This document shows, one piece after another, positions 56,898 to 64,000 of a stretch of 64,000 bases of DNA; position 1 is the first letter of the stretch, and every line of letters starts with the position of its first letter. A program made the translations under genes and the position numbers. The stretch is from an uncultured Caulobacter sp. (GTDB lineage: Bacteria > Pseudomonadota > Alphaproteobacteria > Caulobacterales > Caulobacteraceae), in assembly GCF_947036865.1 (NCBI RefSeq), contig NZ_CAMQSF010000012.1, positions 25,091-89,090 of the forward strand. Direction: 5' to 3'. The notes below the pieces were generated by a model. That model did no database searches, was not told where the DNA came from, and saw nothing but the letters and a program-made list of their open reading frames with translations.

Positions 56898-58159
56898 CGG
56901 GCGGACTCCGTAGCGGGGACCAGGCTCGCGAAGGCGCCGGTCAGGCGATCGAGCTGAGCGCGGTCGAGTTGGAAGGATTTGAGGACGACAAGGCGGCGCG
57001 AACGGGCCTCGATCAGCGCCTTTTGAGCGTCCAGGACGTCGAGATAGGAAAAGCCGCCGCGATTGAAGCCGTCTCGGACCAGATCGACCGTGCGGGCGTT
57101 GGCCGGGACGATCTCGTCCGCCAGGCGGCGTGCCTCGCCGGCCTTCTGGGCCAGAGAAGCCTGGACCGCGGCGATCTTCCGCTCAAGCACCGCCTGGGCG
57201 CTCATGAGATCGAGGTCGGCCGCCGTCTGCGTTGCTCGCGCCTGGTCGATGGCGCCACGGTTGGTGTCATAGCGGCCAAGGGGGATCGAGCCCCCGACGA
57301 TCGCGGCCACATCGCCGCCGTCGTTCAGGTAGCGCAGGCCCGCGCGCCAGGTGGGGTCCTGGACCGCCTTGCTCTCCTCGACGCGGACCTTGGCGGCGGC
57401 GACGCCACGCTGGGCCTCCAGCAGCGCCAGGTCCACCGGTGAGGCAGGGCCGGCGACCCGATCGGCGACCGAAAGGTCCTCAAGGCTCGACGGATCGATC
57501 TCGACCTCGCCGCCGCCCCAATAGGCGCTGAGCGCGCGACGGGCATTGGCGGCTCTGGCCTTGGCCTGCGACAGGGCGATCGCCGCCTCGGTGGCCTGCG
57601 CATCGGCGCGCGCGCCGGCGAACAGCGGATCGCGCGCGACCTTCACCCGGCGCGAGACCTCCGACCGCGCCCGTTCGGCCAGCGCCAGGCGGTCCGCGGC
57701 CAGACGCGCTTCGGCTTCGGCGGCGACCGCCTCGATCCAGGCGACCTCGACCTCATGCAGGAGGTCGAGCATCCGAACGTCGTCGCGAAGGCGCACCAAG
57801 GCGATATCGCCGCGCGCCAGGGCCGTGCGGGCGGCGCGCTTGCCGCCACGCTCCTGGCTCTGCTGGTAGTACAGGGTGGCCTGGGCGCGATCGACCAACG
57901 AATAGGAGCCGCTGCCCGCAAGGTCCTCGACCTCGACCCCGATGACGGGATTGGGCCGGACCGCAGCCTGGCGAACGCCGGCCTCGGCGGCTTGCAGTCG
58001 CGCGGCGAGCGCCGGGCGGGCGGGATCGGCCTTGGCCGCGCGGCTCAGCGCGTCGGACAGGCCAAGAGGTTCCGCCGAAGCGGAGAGCGGCGTCGCCAAG
58101 GCGAGCGCCGTGGCGAGCAGCCAGGGCCGGAGTGACCGGCCTTGGAAAAGGGCAGACAT
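56894..58159 (-). CDS. czcC: CzcC-type TolC-family outer-membrane channel
   Basis: A 421-residue outer-membrane efflux protein: signal peptide (residues 1-29, LLATALALATPLSASA), then two helical OEP repeats (LSRAAKADPARPALAARLQA, GLRYLNDGGDVAAIVGGSIPLG, RRLADEIVPANARTVDLVRDG, SYLDVLDAQKALIEAR). It forms the trans-periplasmic exit with CzcA and CzcB. Confidence 0.9.
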
Positions 58160-58204
58160 GAAAGGTCCTCGAACGTGCGAGCGCGGCGCTTCAGGCCGCG
58201 CGGA

Positions 58205-58651
58205 TCAGGTGACGTGTGCGAGGGGAGCCTTGGGCGGACGATCCTGGGGCGGCGCGCCGATGCCCCGGCGAAGGTCATCTTCCAGGCCGAACGGCGATCG
58301 CGATGCGCTCCAGGCCAGGGGCAGCCCTGGCGCGCCCGTCAAGCCGTAGACCGACGGGCTATCGTGATGGTGATGATGGTGGGAGGCTGGCGCGCCGGCG
58401 TCGACCGAGGCGCTGTCATCGAGCGCCTGCGCTGTCGGTCCGGCCTCCTCATCGGTATGGCCAGCGTCATGATCGCCATCATGATCGTGGTCGGCTGTCT
58501 CGAGCACCGCGCCAGCGAAGGCGTTGGCCGCGTGACCATGGCCCATCGCGTGAAGCAGTCGGTCCACCGTGGCGATCGGCGCCTGGGCGACAAGCAGGGT
58601 CATCAGCATGACGGCGAAAGCCGACAGGCTTTTTCCAAACACCCTGTGCAT
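58205..58651 (-). CDS. His-rich periplasmic protein of metal operon
   Basis: A 148-residue exported protein. The ATG at 58651 gives a signal peptide (FGKSLSAFAVMLMTLLVAQA). The mature part holds metal-ligand clusters DHDHDGDHDAGHTD and a run of six His (HHHHHHD), between Ala-rich segments. It is probably a periplasmic metal buffer or chaperone feeding CzcCBA; small His-rich proteins are common in such operons. It lies 45 nt upstream of czcC. Confidence 0.75.
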   Translation of the reverse strand: MHRVFGKSLSAFAVMLMTLLVAQAPIATVDRLLHAMGHGHAANAFAGAVLETADHDHDGDHDAGHTDEEAGPTAQALDDSASVDAGAPASHHHHHHDSPSVYGLTGAPGLPLAWSASRSPFGLEDDLRRGIGAPPQDRPPKAPLAHVT

Positions 58652-58739
58652 GCGCGAGATCAACGAACGGCCCCTGATCGCCCGAAGCTGAGAACCATTC
58701 TCGCGCGGAACGCGGTGAACGGCAACGGCGTGGGCCAAG

Positions 58740-59879
58740 CTAAGCCAAAATGCCGCGAAGCGCCTGTAACGCGAGCGCCAGACCCACGACGGTGATCAGG
58801 GCCCCGGAAGCATAGGGCGCGCGCCGCGCGAAGGCGGTGAACGCGCCAGAGAACCGCTTCTCGGCATGGCGCACGCCCAGCGCCGCGACAACGCCGACCG
58901 AGACCATGGTCACGGCCAGGCCAATCGAGAAGCACAGCACCAGCGTCGCGCCCAGGGCGACCTGCTTGAGCTGCAAACACAGCAGCAGCACGGTGATCGC
59001 GGCCGGACACGGGATGAGCCCGCCCGTCAGGCCAAACAGGATGATCTGACCGGTCGTGACGTCACGGCCGGCGAAGCGGCGCTTGATGTCGTTGGCGTGG
59101 GCCCGCTCATGCGCGTCCTGGAAACCCGGTGAGGTCACGTCCAGGCCGTCGTGATCGTGGTGGTGATGGCCATCCTCGCTGTATTCCACGTCGAAGTCGT
59201 GGCTGTGGTGGCCATGCGAGATCGACAGCCGCGCGGAAAAGGCGTGCGGTTCGGGGATGTCGGTGGTCGACTCCAGGAAGCCATCCTTGGCCATGAACGC
59301 GAAGACCTGGGTGGCGCCATCCTCACGCGTCGTCGTGACCGTGACTTCCGTCGCGCGCGGCAGGTGGCCGGTACGCGCCGTCACGCGAAAGGCCGGTGGC
59401 TGACCATCCTCGAAGATGCTCAGTTCCACGACACCATAGCCGGTGTCGATCACGCGCGTCTCGTCGTGCCCATGGTCGTGCCCATCGTCGTGATCGTGAT
59501 GATGGTGGTGGTCGTGCTCGCGATCCGAGGCCTGCTGCTCGCGCCAGGTTCGCCAGACCATCCACAGCGCCACGCCGATGATGATCACCGCCGAGGCCAG
59601 CTGGAACCACGGCTCGGCCGTCTCCAGGTTCAGATTGCGACCAAAGTAGAGGCCGGCCAGGCCGATCGCCCAGACTATGGCGGTATGGGAGAGCGTCGCC
59701 GAGAGGCCCAGCAGGATCGCTTGCCAGACCGTGCCGCGCACGGCGACGATGAACGCCGCCATCATCGTCTTGGAATGGCCCGGCTCCAGTCCGTGCAGCG
59801 CGCCGAGCAACAGGGCCGACGGGATGAACAGCCAGGCGTGGGCGGCGCCCTGGGCGAAGAGGTCGGCAAGCGAAGGCAT
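58740..59879 (-). CDS. NicO/RcnA-family nickel-cobalt exporter
   Basis: A 379-residue polytopic membrane protein. N-terminal helices carry LLGALHGLEPGHSKTMMAAF, a NicO signature. A long loop contains His/Asp repeats (REHDHHHHHDHDDGHDHGHD and a second cluster DGHHHHDHDG), with a beta-rich insert between. C-terminal helices contain FGLTGGLIPCPAAITVLLLC. RcnA-type proteins expel Ni and Co. It is encoded 9 nt after the CsoR/RcnR-type repressor and ahead of the His-rich protein and Czc pump. Confidence 0.9.
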   Translation of the reverse strand: MPSLADLFAQGAAHAWLFIPSALLLGALHGLEPGHSKTMMAAFIVAVRGTVWQAILLGLSATLSHTAIVWAIGLAGLYFGRNLNLETAEPWFQLASAVIIIGVALWMVWRTWREQQASDREHDHHHHHDHDDGHDHGHDETRVIDTGYGVVELSIFEDGQPPAFRVTARTGHLPRATEVTVTTTREDGATQVFAFMAKDGFLESTTDIPEPHAFSARLSISHGHHSHDFDVEYSEDGHHHHDHDGLDVTSPGFQDAHERAHANDIKRRFAGRDVTTGQIILFGLTGGLIPCPAAITVLLLCLQLKQVALGATLVLCFSIGLAVTMVSVGVVAALGVRHAEKRFSGAFTAFARRAPYASGALITVVGLALALQALRGILA

Positions 59880-59888
59880 GGGGCGCTC

Positions 59889-60164
59889 TTAGAGGTACTT
59901 GGTCAGGGTCTTGAGTTCGGCCACGGCCTTGACCGCGTCCTGCGGTTGGTCCTCGGCGGCGTGCGCCAGGCAATGGTCGATGTGGTCATGGATCAGCGTC
60001 TTCTTGGCCGCCGCCACCGCCTTCTCGATGGCGTGCAGCTGTTGGGCCAGCTCGACGCAGGAGCGGCCGCCTTCGATCATCTCGATGACCTTGCGCAGGT
60101 GTCCATTGGCGCGCTTGAGGCGGGCGATGATTTCGGGATGGGTGGCGTGAACGACGTGGGCCAT
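59889..60164 (-). CDS. CsoR/RcnR-family metal-responsive repressor
   Basis: A 91-residue all-helical repressor. The start is the ATG at 60164 (MAHVVHATHPEIIARLKRA). Candidate ligands are His3, Cys36 (GGRSCVEL), His61 and Cys65 (HDHIDHCL). The Cys36-His61-Cys65 set matches CsoR spacing, while His3 is an RcnR feature; RcnR has His at the last position, so metal preference is ambiguous. It heads the efflux operon and probably binds the G/C-tract palindrome directly upstream. Confidence 0.9.
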   Translation of the reverse strand: MAHVVHATHPEIIARLKRANGHLRKVIEMIEGGRSCVELAQQLHAIEKAVAAAKKTLIHDHIDHCLAHAAEDQPQDAVKAVAELKTLTKYL

Positions 60165-60175
60165 GTCGCCCTCAT

Positions 60176-60192
60176 ATCCCCCGGGGGAGGAT
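60176..60192 (-). promoter_or_regulatory. CCCCCGGGGG operator for the CsoR/RcnR repressor
   Basis: ATCCCCCGGGGGAGGAT with a perfect 10-bp core palindrome at 60178-60187, 12 nt before the repressor start. G/C tracts flanked by AT are the known operator form of RcnR/CsoR proteins. Confidence 0.65.
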
Positions 60193-60377
60193 CTGGCGAG
60201 TCCTGTCCTGGTGGAGGGGATGTGCATTTCGCTGAGCGACGTTCCGCGAGGGCTTTGCGAGCCCCCGAAACTCCGTTAAGCCTGACGCACCGGGCCAACG
60301 CGGGCGCCCGGCGATAGACGGCTCGCCGTCCAAGGCCCGCTCCAGATCCGCCGCGCCGCGCGGGGGAAGGAGCGATG

Positions 60378-60911
60378 ATGCGCCATGTTGCGGGGTTCTT
60401 GGTCGATCAATCCTCAGTCAGGCTGCTTAGTCGTCGCGGCCTGTTGGCCCTGTGCCTGATGTCGGCGCCTGGCGCTGCGCTCGCGACATGTTTGCCGACC
60501 AAGGTGCTTTTCGTCTGCCCGGCCGGAACGGTCAAAAGCGCCATCGCGCGCGAGGCTCTGAAGCGTCGAGCCAAGCGCGCGGCCCTGGCGGTCGAGGTGC
60601 GCTCGCGGGGCCTCGACATCGAAGATCATGTCTCGTCCGAACTGGCGCGACGCCTGGCGCTTGACGACCTGGACCCCAAGGCCGAGCCCGCTCTGCCCTT
60701 CTCCCCCGCCGATGTGGCCTGGGCCGATCTCGTCATCGCCTTCGACGAGGCGGCTTCGGCGCCCGGGTTATCAATGGCCCGCGCGTGGCGCACGCCCTCG
60801 TGGAACAGCGACTACGACCGCGCCAAGGCCGATCTCGACCAACGTCTCGACGCGCTGCTGGCCGAGCTGGCGCAAAGCCGCTGTCCGTCCAATCAAACCC
60901 CCATCCGTTGA
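60378..60911 (+). CDS. exported low-molecular-weight phosphatase-like protein
   Basis: A 177-residue protein with a twin-arginine-type signal (SRRGLLALCLMSAPGAALA) and an LMW-PTP/ArsC-like fold start: KVLFVCPAGTVKSAIAREAL. In active enzymes the loop is CX5R; here the Arg position is Lys (CPAGTVKS), so catalysis is doubtful or altered. Later segments (LGDLDPK-like, WADLVIAFDEAASA, TPSWNSDYDRAKADL) parallel the family. The ATG at 60378 is better spaced from AAGGAG than the ATG at 60375. It is followed after 14 nt by an exported superoxide dismutase, implying a joint periplasmic stress role. Confidence 0.65.
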   Translation: MRHVAGFLVDQSSVRLLSRRGLLALCLMSAPGAALATCLPTKVLFVCPAGTVKSAIAREALKRRAKRAALAVEVRSRGLDIEDHVSSELARRLALDDLDPKAEPALPFSPADVAWADLVIAFDEAASAPGLSMARAWRTPSWNSDYDRAKADLDQRLDALLAELAQSRCPSNQTPIR

Positions 60912-60925
60912 GCAGGAGTTCTCCC

Positions 60926-61624
60926 ATGACCGCGTTCCAAACCGATCGTCGTCAGGTTCTCGCCGGCGCCGCGCTCTCGGGCGTCCTCGCCGCCGCCGCG
61001 AGCGCGCCCGCCTTGGCGCAGGCCAAGGCCGCGCCGGGCTTCGCGCCCCAACCGCTGCCGTTCGATCCCAAGGCCATCACCGGCCTGTCCGAGAAGCTTC
61101 TCGTCAGCCATCACGACAACAACTATGTCGGCGCGGTGAAGCGCCTGGGCGCTATCGACGCTCAGCTCGCCGCGCTCGACCCGGCGGCCGCGCCAGGCTT
61201 TGAACTCAACGGTCTGAAGCGCGAGGAGCTGATCGCCTGGAATTCGATGATCCTGCATGAGCTCTATTTCGCGGGCCTGGGCGCTCCGACCAGGCCGGGC
61301 GTGGGTCTTGCGAACGCGATCGAGCGGGACTTCGGCAGCGACGCGCGCTGGCGCGCCGAGTTCGCGGCGATGGGCAAAGCCCTGGGTGGCGGCTCGGGCT
61401 GGGTGCTGCTGACCTGGAGCGCGCGTGACAAGCGCTTGGTCAACACCTGGGCGGCCGACCACACCATGACCCTGGCCGGTGGCACGCCCCTGCTGGCGCT
61501 CGACATGTACGAGCACGCCTATGCCATGGACTACGGCGCCAAGGCCGGCGCCTATGTCGACGCCTTCATGGCCACCATCAACTGGGCGCACGCCGATGCG
61601 CTGTTTAGGGGCTCGACTGTCTGA
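60926..61624 (+). CDS. Tat-exported Fe/Mn-family superoxide dismutase
   Basis: A 232-residue protein. A Tat-like signal (TDRRQVLAGAALSGVLAA, cleavage near ALA-QA) precedes a SOD fold: LLVSHHDNNYVGAVKRLG (first His ligand), MILHELYF (second His), DMYEHAYAMDYGAKAGAYVD (Asp and third His), FMATINW. The active-site Gln found in typical Fe- or Mn-SODs is not at either usual place (Ser and Gly there), so activity or metal choice may differ. The start has AGGAG upstream. Confidence 0.85.
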   Translation: MTAFQTDRRQVLAGAALSGVLAAAASAPALAQAKAAPGFAPQPLPFDPKAITGLSEKLLVSHHDNNYVGAVKRLGAIDAQLAALDPAAAPGFELNGLKREELIAWNSMILHELYFAGLGAPTRPGVGLANAIERDFGSDARWRAEFAAMGKALGGGSGWVLLTWSARDKRLVNTWAADHTMTLAGGTPLLALDMYEHAYAMDYGAKAGAYVDAFMATINWAHADALFRGSTV

Positions 61625-61640
61625 GGGCTCGGCAAGCTTC

Positions 61641-61656
61641 TGGCGCGATTGCGCCA
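61641..61656 (+). terminator. TGGCGC-GATT-GCGCCA hairpin after SOD gene
   Basis: Exact 6-bp stem with 4-nt loop 17 nt after the SOD stop; no strong T-tract. Confidence 0.45.
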
Positions 61657-61960
61657 GGTACTTCTGTTAGCGCGCCGGAGTTGCATGCCACGATTGAGAA
61701 GCTCGCGACGCCTCGGGTTTCGGTTAACCGGAGCCTCTCGCGTCTCGAGCACGATGGCCCGCCAGGCGCCCATTATACGCCCGGCCGCATATGCGCCGAT
61801 TATACGTCGAAGCGTATAGGTCCAACGCTCAACGTTCGAGCGCCGCTGCAGGCGAGATCGTCCGCTTGTCAACGCGGCTTTACGACGACGCCACAAGCCA
61901 AAGCCAGCGCCAAACTCCAGGCGTTGTTGTGAGCGCCGCGCCGCAACGGCGATGGGGCAA
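61657..61960. other. non-coding gap with repeated ATTATACG elements
   Basis: No convincing gene. ATTATACG occurs at 61772-61779 and 61799-61806, and the second copy forms an inverted pair TATACG-TCGAAG-CGTATA (61801-61818). They may be binding sites, but neither flanking gene starts here. Confidence 0.4.
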
Positions 61961-62167
61961 TCAGCCGACCGGCTTGGCCCCAGGCGTCCCGCACTTGGCG
62001 AACTTGCCCTTGGCGTCCTTGCACTTGGTCGGTTTGGCGGGCGCGGCCGCGGCCGGGCACTTGATGAACTTGCCCTTGGCATCGCGGCATGGCGCGGCGG
62101 CCAGGCTCGCGCCAGCGGATGAAAGGGCGATGGTCAGGGCGGCGGCCAGAACGAGGGTCTTGCGCAT
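61961..62167 (-). CDS. small secreted protein with two Cys-DAKGKF-Cys repeats
   Basis: A 68-residue protein: signal peptide (KTLVLAAALTIALSSAGASLA), then two tandem units, CRDAKGKFIKC and CKDAKGKFAKC, separated by an Ala/Pro linker. The ATG is preceded by AAGGAGG. The paired-Cys units could form small loops. No family name known to me; similar short Cys-repeat proteins occur in Caulobacter relatives. Confidence 0.7.
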   Translation of the reverse strand: MRKTLVLAAALTIALSSAGASLAAAPCRDAKGKFIKCPAAAAPAKPTKCKDAKGKFAKCGTPGAKPVG

Positions 62168-62267
62168 GGGGTCCTCCTTGCGACGACCTGGGGATGATCG
62201 GGCATTTCCTGTGACGCTTTCAAGGCGGCGCGGCCGGCGCCCCGCTCGAATCGCGTACTGCCCGCGC

Positions 62268-62549
62268 ATGAACCGTGCTGAGATCGACGACATGCTGGAC
62301 GCCATCGCCGCAGAGGCGGCGGAGGCTGGCGACGAAACCCTGAAGCCGGGCGCGATCACCTTTAATTCCGGAACCTGGGTGAAGATGTCCCTGGCCGACC
62401 TGCCGACCACCTGCGTGAACACGATCGTCGGCATTCGCTATCGCGGCGTGTCGGTGCTGATCAGCAGCCAGCGGGAGGACAAGGTCCTGAACCGGCGCGA
62501 AGACGACGGCGCTGGCGCGCCGTACCTGGACCTCGAGCCGCGCGCCTAG
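62268..62549 (+). CDS. hypothetical protein, 93 residues
   Basis: An acidic N-terminal helix (MNRAEIDDMLDAIAAEAAEA) followed by a strand-rich part (GAITFNSGTWVKMSLADL, IVGIRYRGVSVLISSQRED). No signal peptide and no family recognised. Its stop overlaps that of the convergent SRAP gene. Confidence 0.6.
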   Translation: MNRAEIDDMLDAIAAEAAEAGDETLKPGAITFNSGTWVKMSLADLPTTCVNTIVGIRYRGVSVLISSQREDKVLNRREDDGAGAPYLDLEPRA

Positions 62550-63130
62550 CCGAAGAGGTCGGGCGGCGGAAAGTCCCGCTCGACTGCCAGGGTTCCAGCG
62601 GGCGCGGCCCGCAGAATCTCAGCCTCTGGACGGGTCAGATCCAGCCAGTCGCGCCCTTGATCCCCGGTCAGAACCACGACCTGGCGGTCATGGTAGGTTG
62701 CGATATCCGGGCCCGGTTCGGTCGTCAGCATCGACCAGCAGCCTTGCTTGACCACCCCCGCGATCCAGAAGAGGGGGCTCTGCGGCATAGTGAACTTCCA
62801 GCGCGTCTTGCGCTTCTGGCCCGGCAGCGGGTCGGTGAACTCGTAGAAGGCGTCGGCCGGGATCAGCACCCGGTCACTATCGGCGAAGTGACGGCCGTCC
62901 GACCGGAAGTTGAAGACCGGCTTGCCGCCAGGCCCGGGCCAGGCCCACCTGGTCATCGAGACGACCGCCTGGCCTTCGACATGGCGGACGATCGGCGCGA
63001 CCTCGGTCATCCGGATCTCCGGCCGCGGCTCGAAATTCGAGGCCTGGCCTTCCCAGACCACGGGCAGGCGCAACACCTTTTCCCAGAGGCTGAAGAGGTC
63101 GCCAGTCTTCAGGCTATAGAGGTTGCAGAT
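62546..63130 (-). CDS. SRAP-family (YedK-like) protein with abnormal start codon
   Basis: SOS-response-associated peptidase fold: FNFRSDGRHFADSDRVLIPADAFYEF, LFWIAGVV, TYHDRQVVVL (His). SRAP proteins need Cys2 as the first residue after Met (MCNLYS-type) to crosslink abasic DNA. Here the matching segment CNLYSLKTGDLFSLWEKV is preceded by ATC, not ATG (codon 63130-63128), and the first usual start is a GTG at 63076, which would remove Cys2. So the gene may be inactivated, use a rare ATC start, or contain a sequence error. Confidence 0.7.
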   Translation of the reverse strand: MCNLYSLKTGDLFSLWEKVLRLPVVWEGQASNFEPRPEIRMTEVAPIVRHVEGQAVVSMTRWAWPGPGGKPVFNFRSDGRHFADSDRVLIPADAFYEFTDPLPGQKRKTRWKFTMPQSPLFWIAGVVKQGCWSMLTTEPGPDIATYHDRQVVVLTGDQGRDWLDLTRPEAEILRAAPAGTLAVERDFPPPDLFG

Positions 63131-63396
63131 GTGGACGGCCCCCCGCTTGCAGTGAACGCGCAGACTGTCTGACCTAACGCTTGCTATCAGATGTCCGGCC
63201 TGTTTGCGCGAGAAGCTCGCTGGCCAAGATGGTGTTCGCTACGCGCGCTCCAAACACATTGGCGACATCGGGATGCCAGTGCAATCTTCGGAATGTCGCG
63301 CGTACCGACCGATAGGTCGTTTCCATCTGTTCGTTCGTGCAAGTCTTCTGGGCGGTCCGGGTGCAGCCTCTTTGGCTTCCGGGCGCCGGTCTCAGA

Positions 63397-64000
63397 TCAG
63401 GTCGGGTTCAGTGCTGCGGGCCGGGTGTAAACTCCGCCCGACACCATCAGCCGCCAAGCAATCCTGGCGAACTTGTTGGCCAACGCGACCGCGACTAGCT
63501 TGGGCGGCTTCCGCTCCATGAGCTTGGCCAGCCAGGGCGATGGCTTTGTATGCCCGAGGCGCACATGGCGCAGCAGCGCTGTGGCCCCGACGATCAGCGT
63601 TGACCGGATCGATGGATCTCCAGCCTTGGTGATCCCGCCGCGTCTTGATCGACCGCCTGTCGAATGGTCTCGCGGCGTGAGCCCCAGCCAGGCGGCGAAG
63701 TCGCGCCCGGAGCCGAAGGTCTCCGCCGGCGGCGCCTTCATGCTCAGCAACGTTGAGCCGATAGGGCCGACGCCGGGAATGGTGGCGATGCGCCGGCTCA
63801 GCTCGTCGGCGCGGTGCCACTTCATCAGCTTCGCGTCGATCTCCGCCAGGCGCGCCTCTACCGCGGCGTACTCCTTGGCTTGAAACTGGAAGAGCTCGCG
63901 CGCCAGCTCCGGCAGCGAGTCATCTTCGAGGACGCGCGCGATCAGGCCATTGACGTTCTGCCGGCCGGACGGGCCCACAATCCCGAACTCCGCCGCATAA
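63397..64000 (-). mobile_element. IS110-family transposase (start beyond right edge)
   Basis: C-terminal part of an IS110-type DEDD transposase: YAAEFGIVGPSGRQNV runs in from the edge, then a helical region (LARELFQFQAKEYAAVEARL), and the transposase-20 domain IATIPGVGPIGSTLL, FGSGRDFAAWLGLTPRDHST, RRGGITKAGDPSIRSTL. The frame is open past 64000, so the gene is truncated by the window. The 3' flank 63131-63396 is non-coding and may include the element's end. Confidence 0.9.

Overview
The window is GC-rich alphaproteobacterial DNA, most like Caulobacteraceae (Caulobacter, Phenylobacterium, Brevundimonas). This is an inference from gene families: an alphaproteobacterial trb/RepA/ParA/DUF2840/DUF736/DUF2285 set, a caulosegnin/astexin-type lasso-peptide locus and Tat-exported enzymes. 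Most of it, roughly 1-52 kb, reads as one integrative and conjugative element (ICE) of the Tn4371/trb class with a large cargo. Its left end lies outside the window and no att sites were identified.

Layout. (1) 1-11.6 kb, + strand: conjugation genes traG (5' end outside the window), a ribbon-helix-helix protein, and trbB-C-D-E-J-K-L-F-G-I, mostly with overlapping or abutting stop/start codons; a convergent LysR gene follows. (2) 12.7-26.5 kb: defence cargo, in part visibly less GC-rich. It holds a nucleotidyltransferase-HEPN fusion, a protein that looks like a proteasome-type Ntn hydrolase, a divergent module (Dcm-Vsr on one side, a GHKL ATPase with a methyltransferase-like partner on the other), a membrane-protein gene broken by an in-frame TAG, and a five-gene minus-strand operon RHH regulator-Dcm-McrB-like-McrC-like-Vsr that resembles BsuMI/LlaJI restriction systems. 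(3) 26.9-37.8 kb: a complete lasso-peptide locus. An ECF sigma factor, FecR anti-sigma factor, TonB-dependent receptor with STN domain and S9 isopeptidase run on the + strand; a GntR regulator, two precursor genes, RRE-protease B and cyclase C run convergently on the - strand. The two precursors predict 18-residue cores with Gly1-Asp8 and Gly1-Glu8 rings. (4) 38-50 kb, - strand: relaxase, lytic transglycosylase, TraF protease, DUF2840, a small RHH protein, ParA, RepA (with iteron-like repeats), an AlpA-like protein, DUF2285 proteins (one frameshifted), DUF736 proteins (one decayed inverted copy) and ParB. (5) 50.4-52.4 kb: a large, divergent tyrosine recombinase, preceded by a hairpin-dense non-coding stretch.

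(6) 52.4-60.2 kb, - strand: a metal-efflux operon in the order CsoR/RcnR-type repressor, NicO/RcnA-like exporter, His-rich periplasmic protein, CzcC, CzcB, CzcA, with a G/C-tract palindrome at the repressor start. (7) 60.4-64 kb: a Tat-exported phosphatase-like protein and a Tat-exported superoxide dismutase, a small cysteine-repeat protein, a hypothetical protein, an SRAP-family gene with an abnormal start codon, and an IS110-type transposase running off the right edge.

How the parts work together (inference): the element carries its own transfer and maintenance machinery plus defence and competition cargo. In the lasso locus, GntR probably controls production. The STN receptor-FecR-ECF branch probably senses and imports a lasso peptide, which the isopeptidase then linearises. 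The most noteworthy items are the ICE-borne two-peptide lasso locus, the two unlike Dcm/Vsr systems side by side, the Ntn-hydrolase-like gene between them, and the nested inverted repeats ahead of the integrase.
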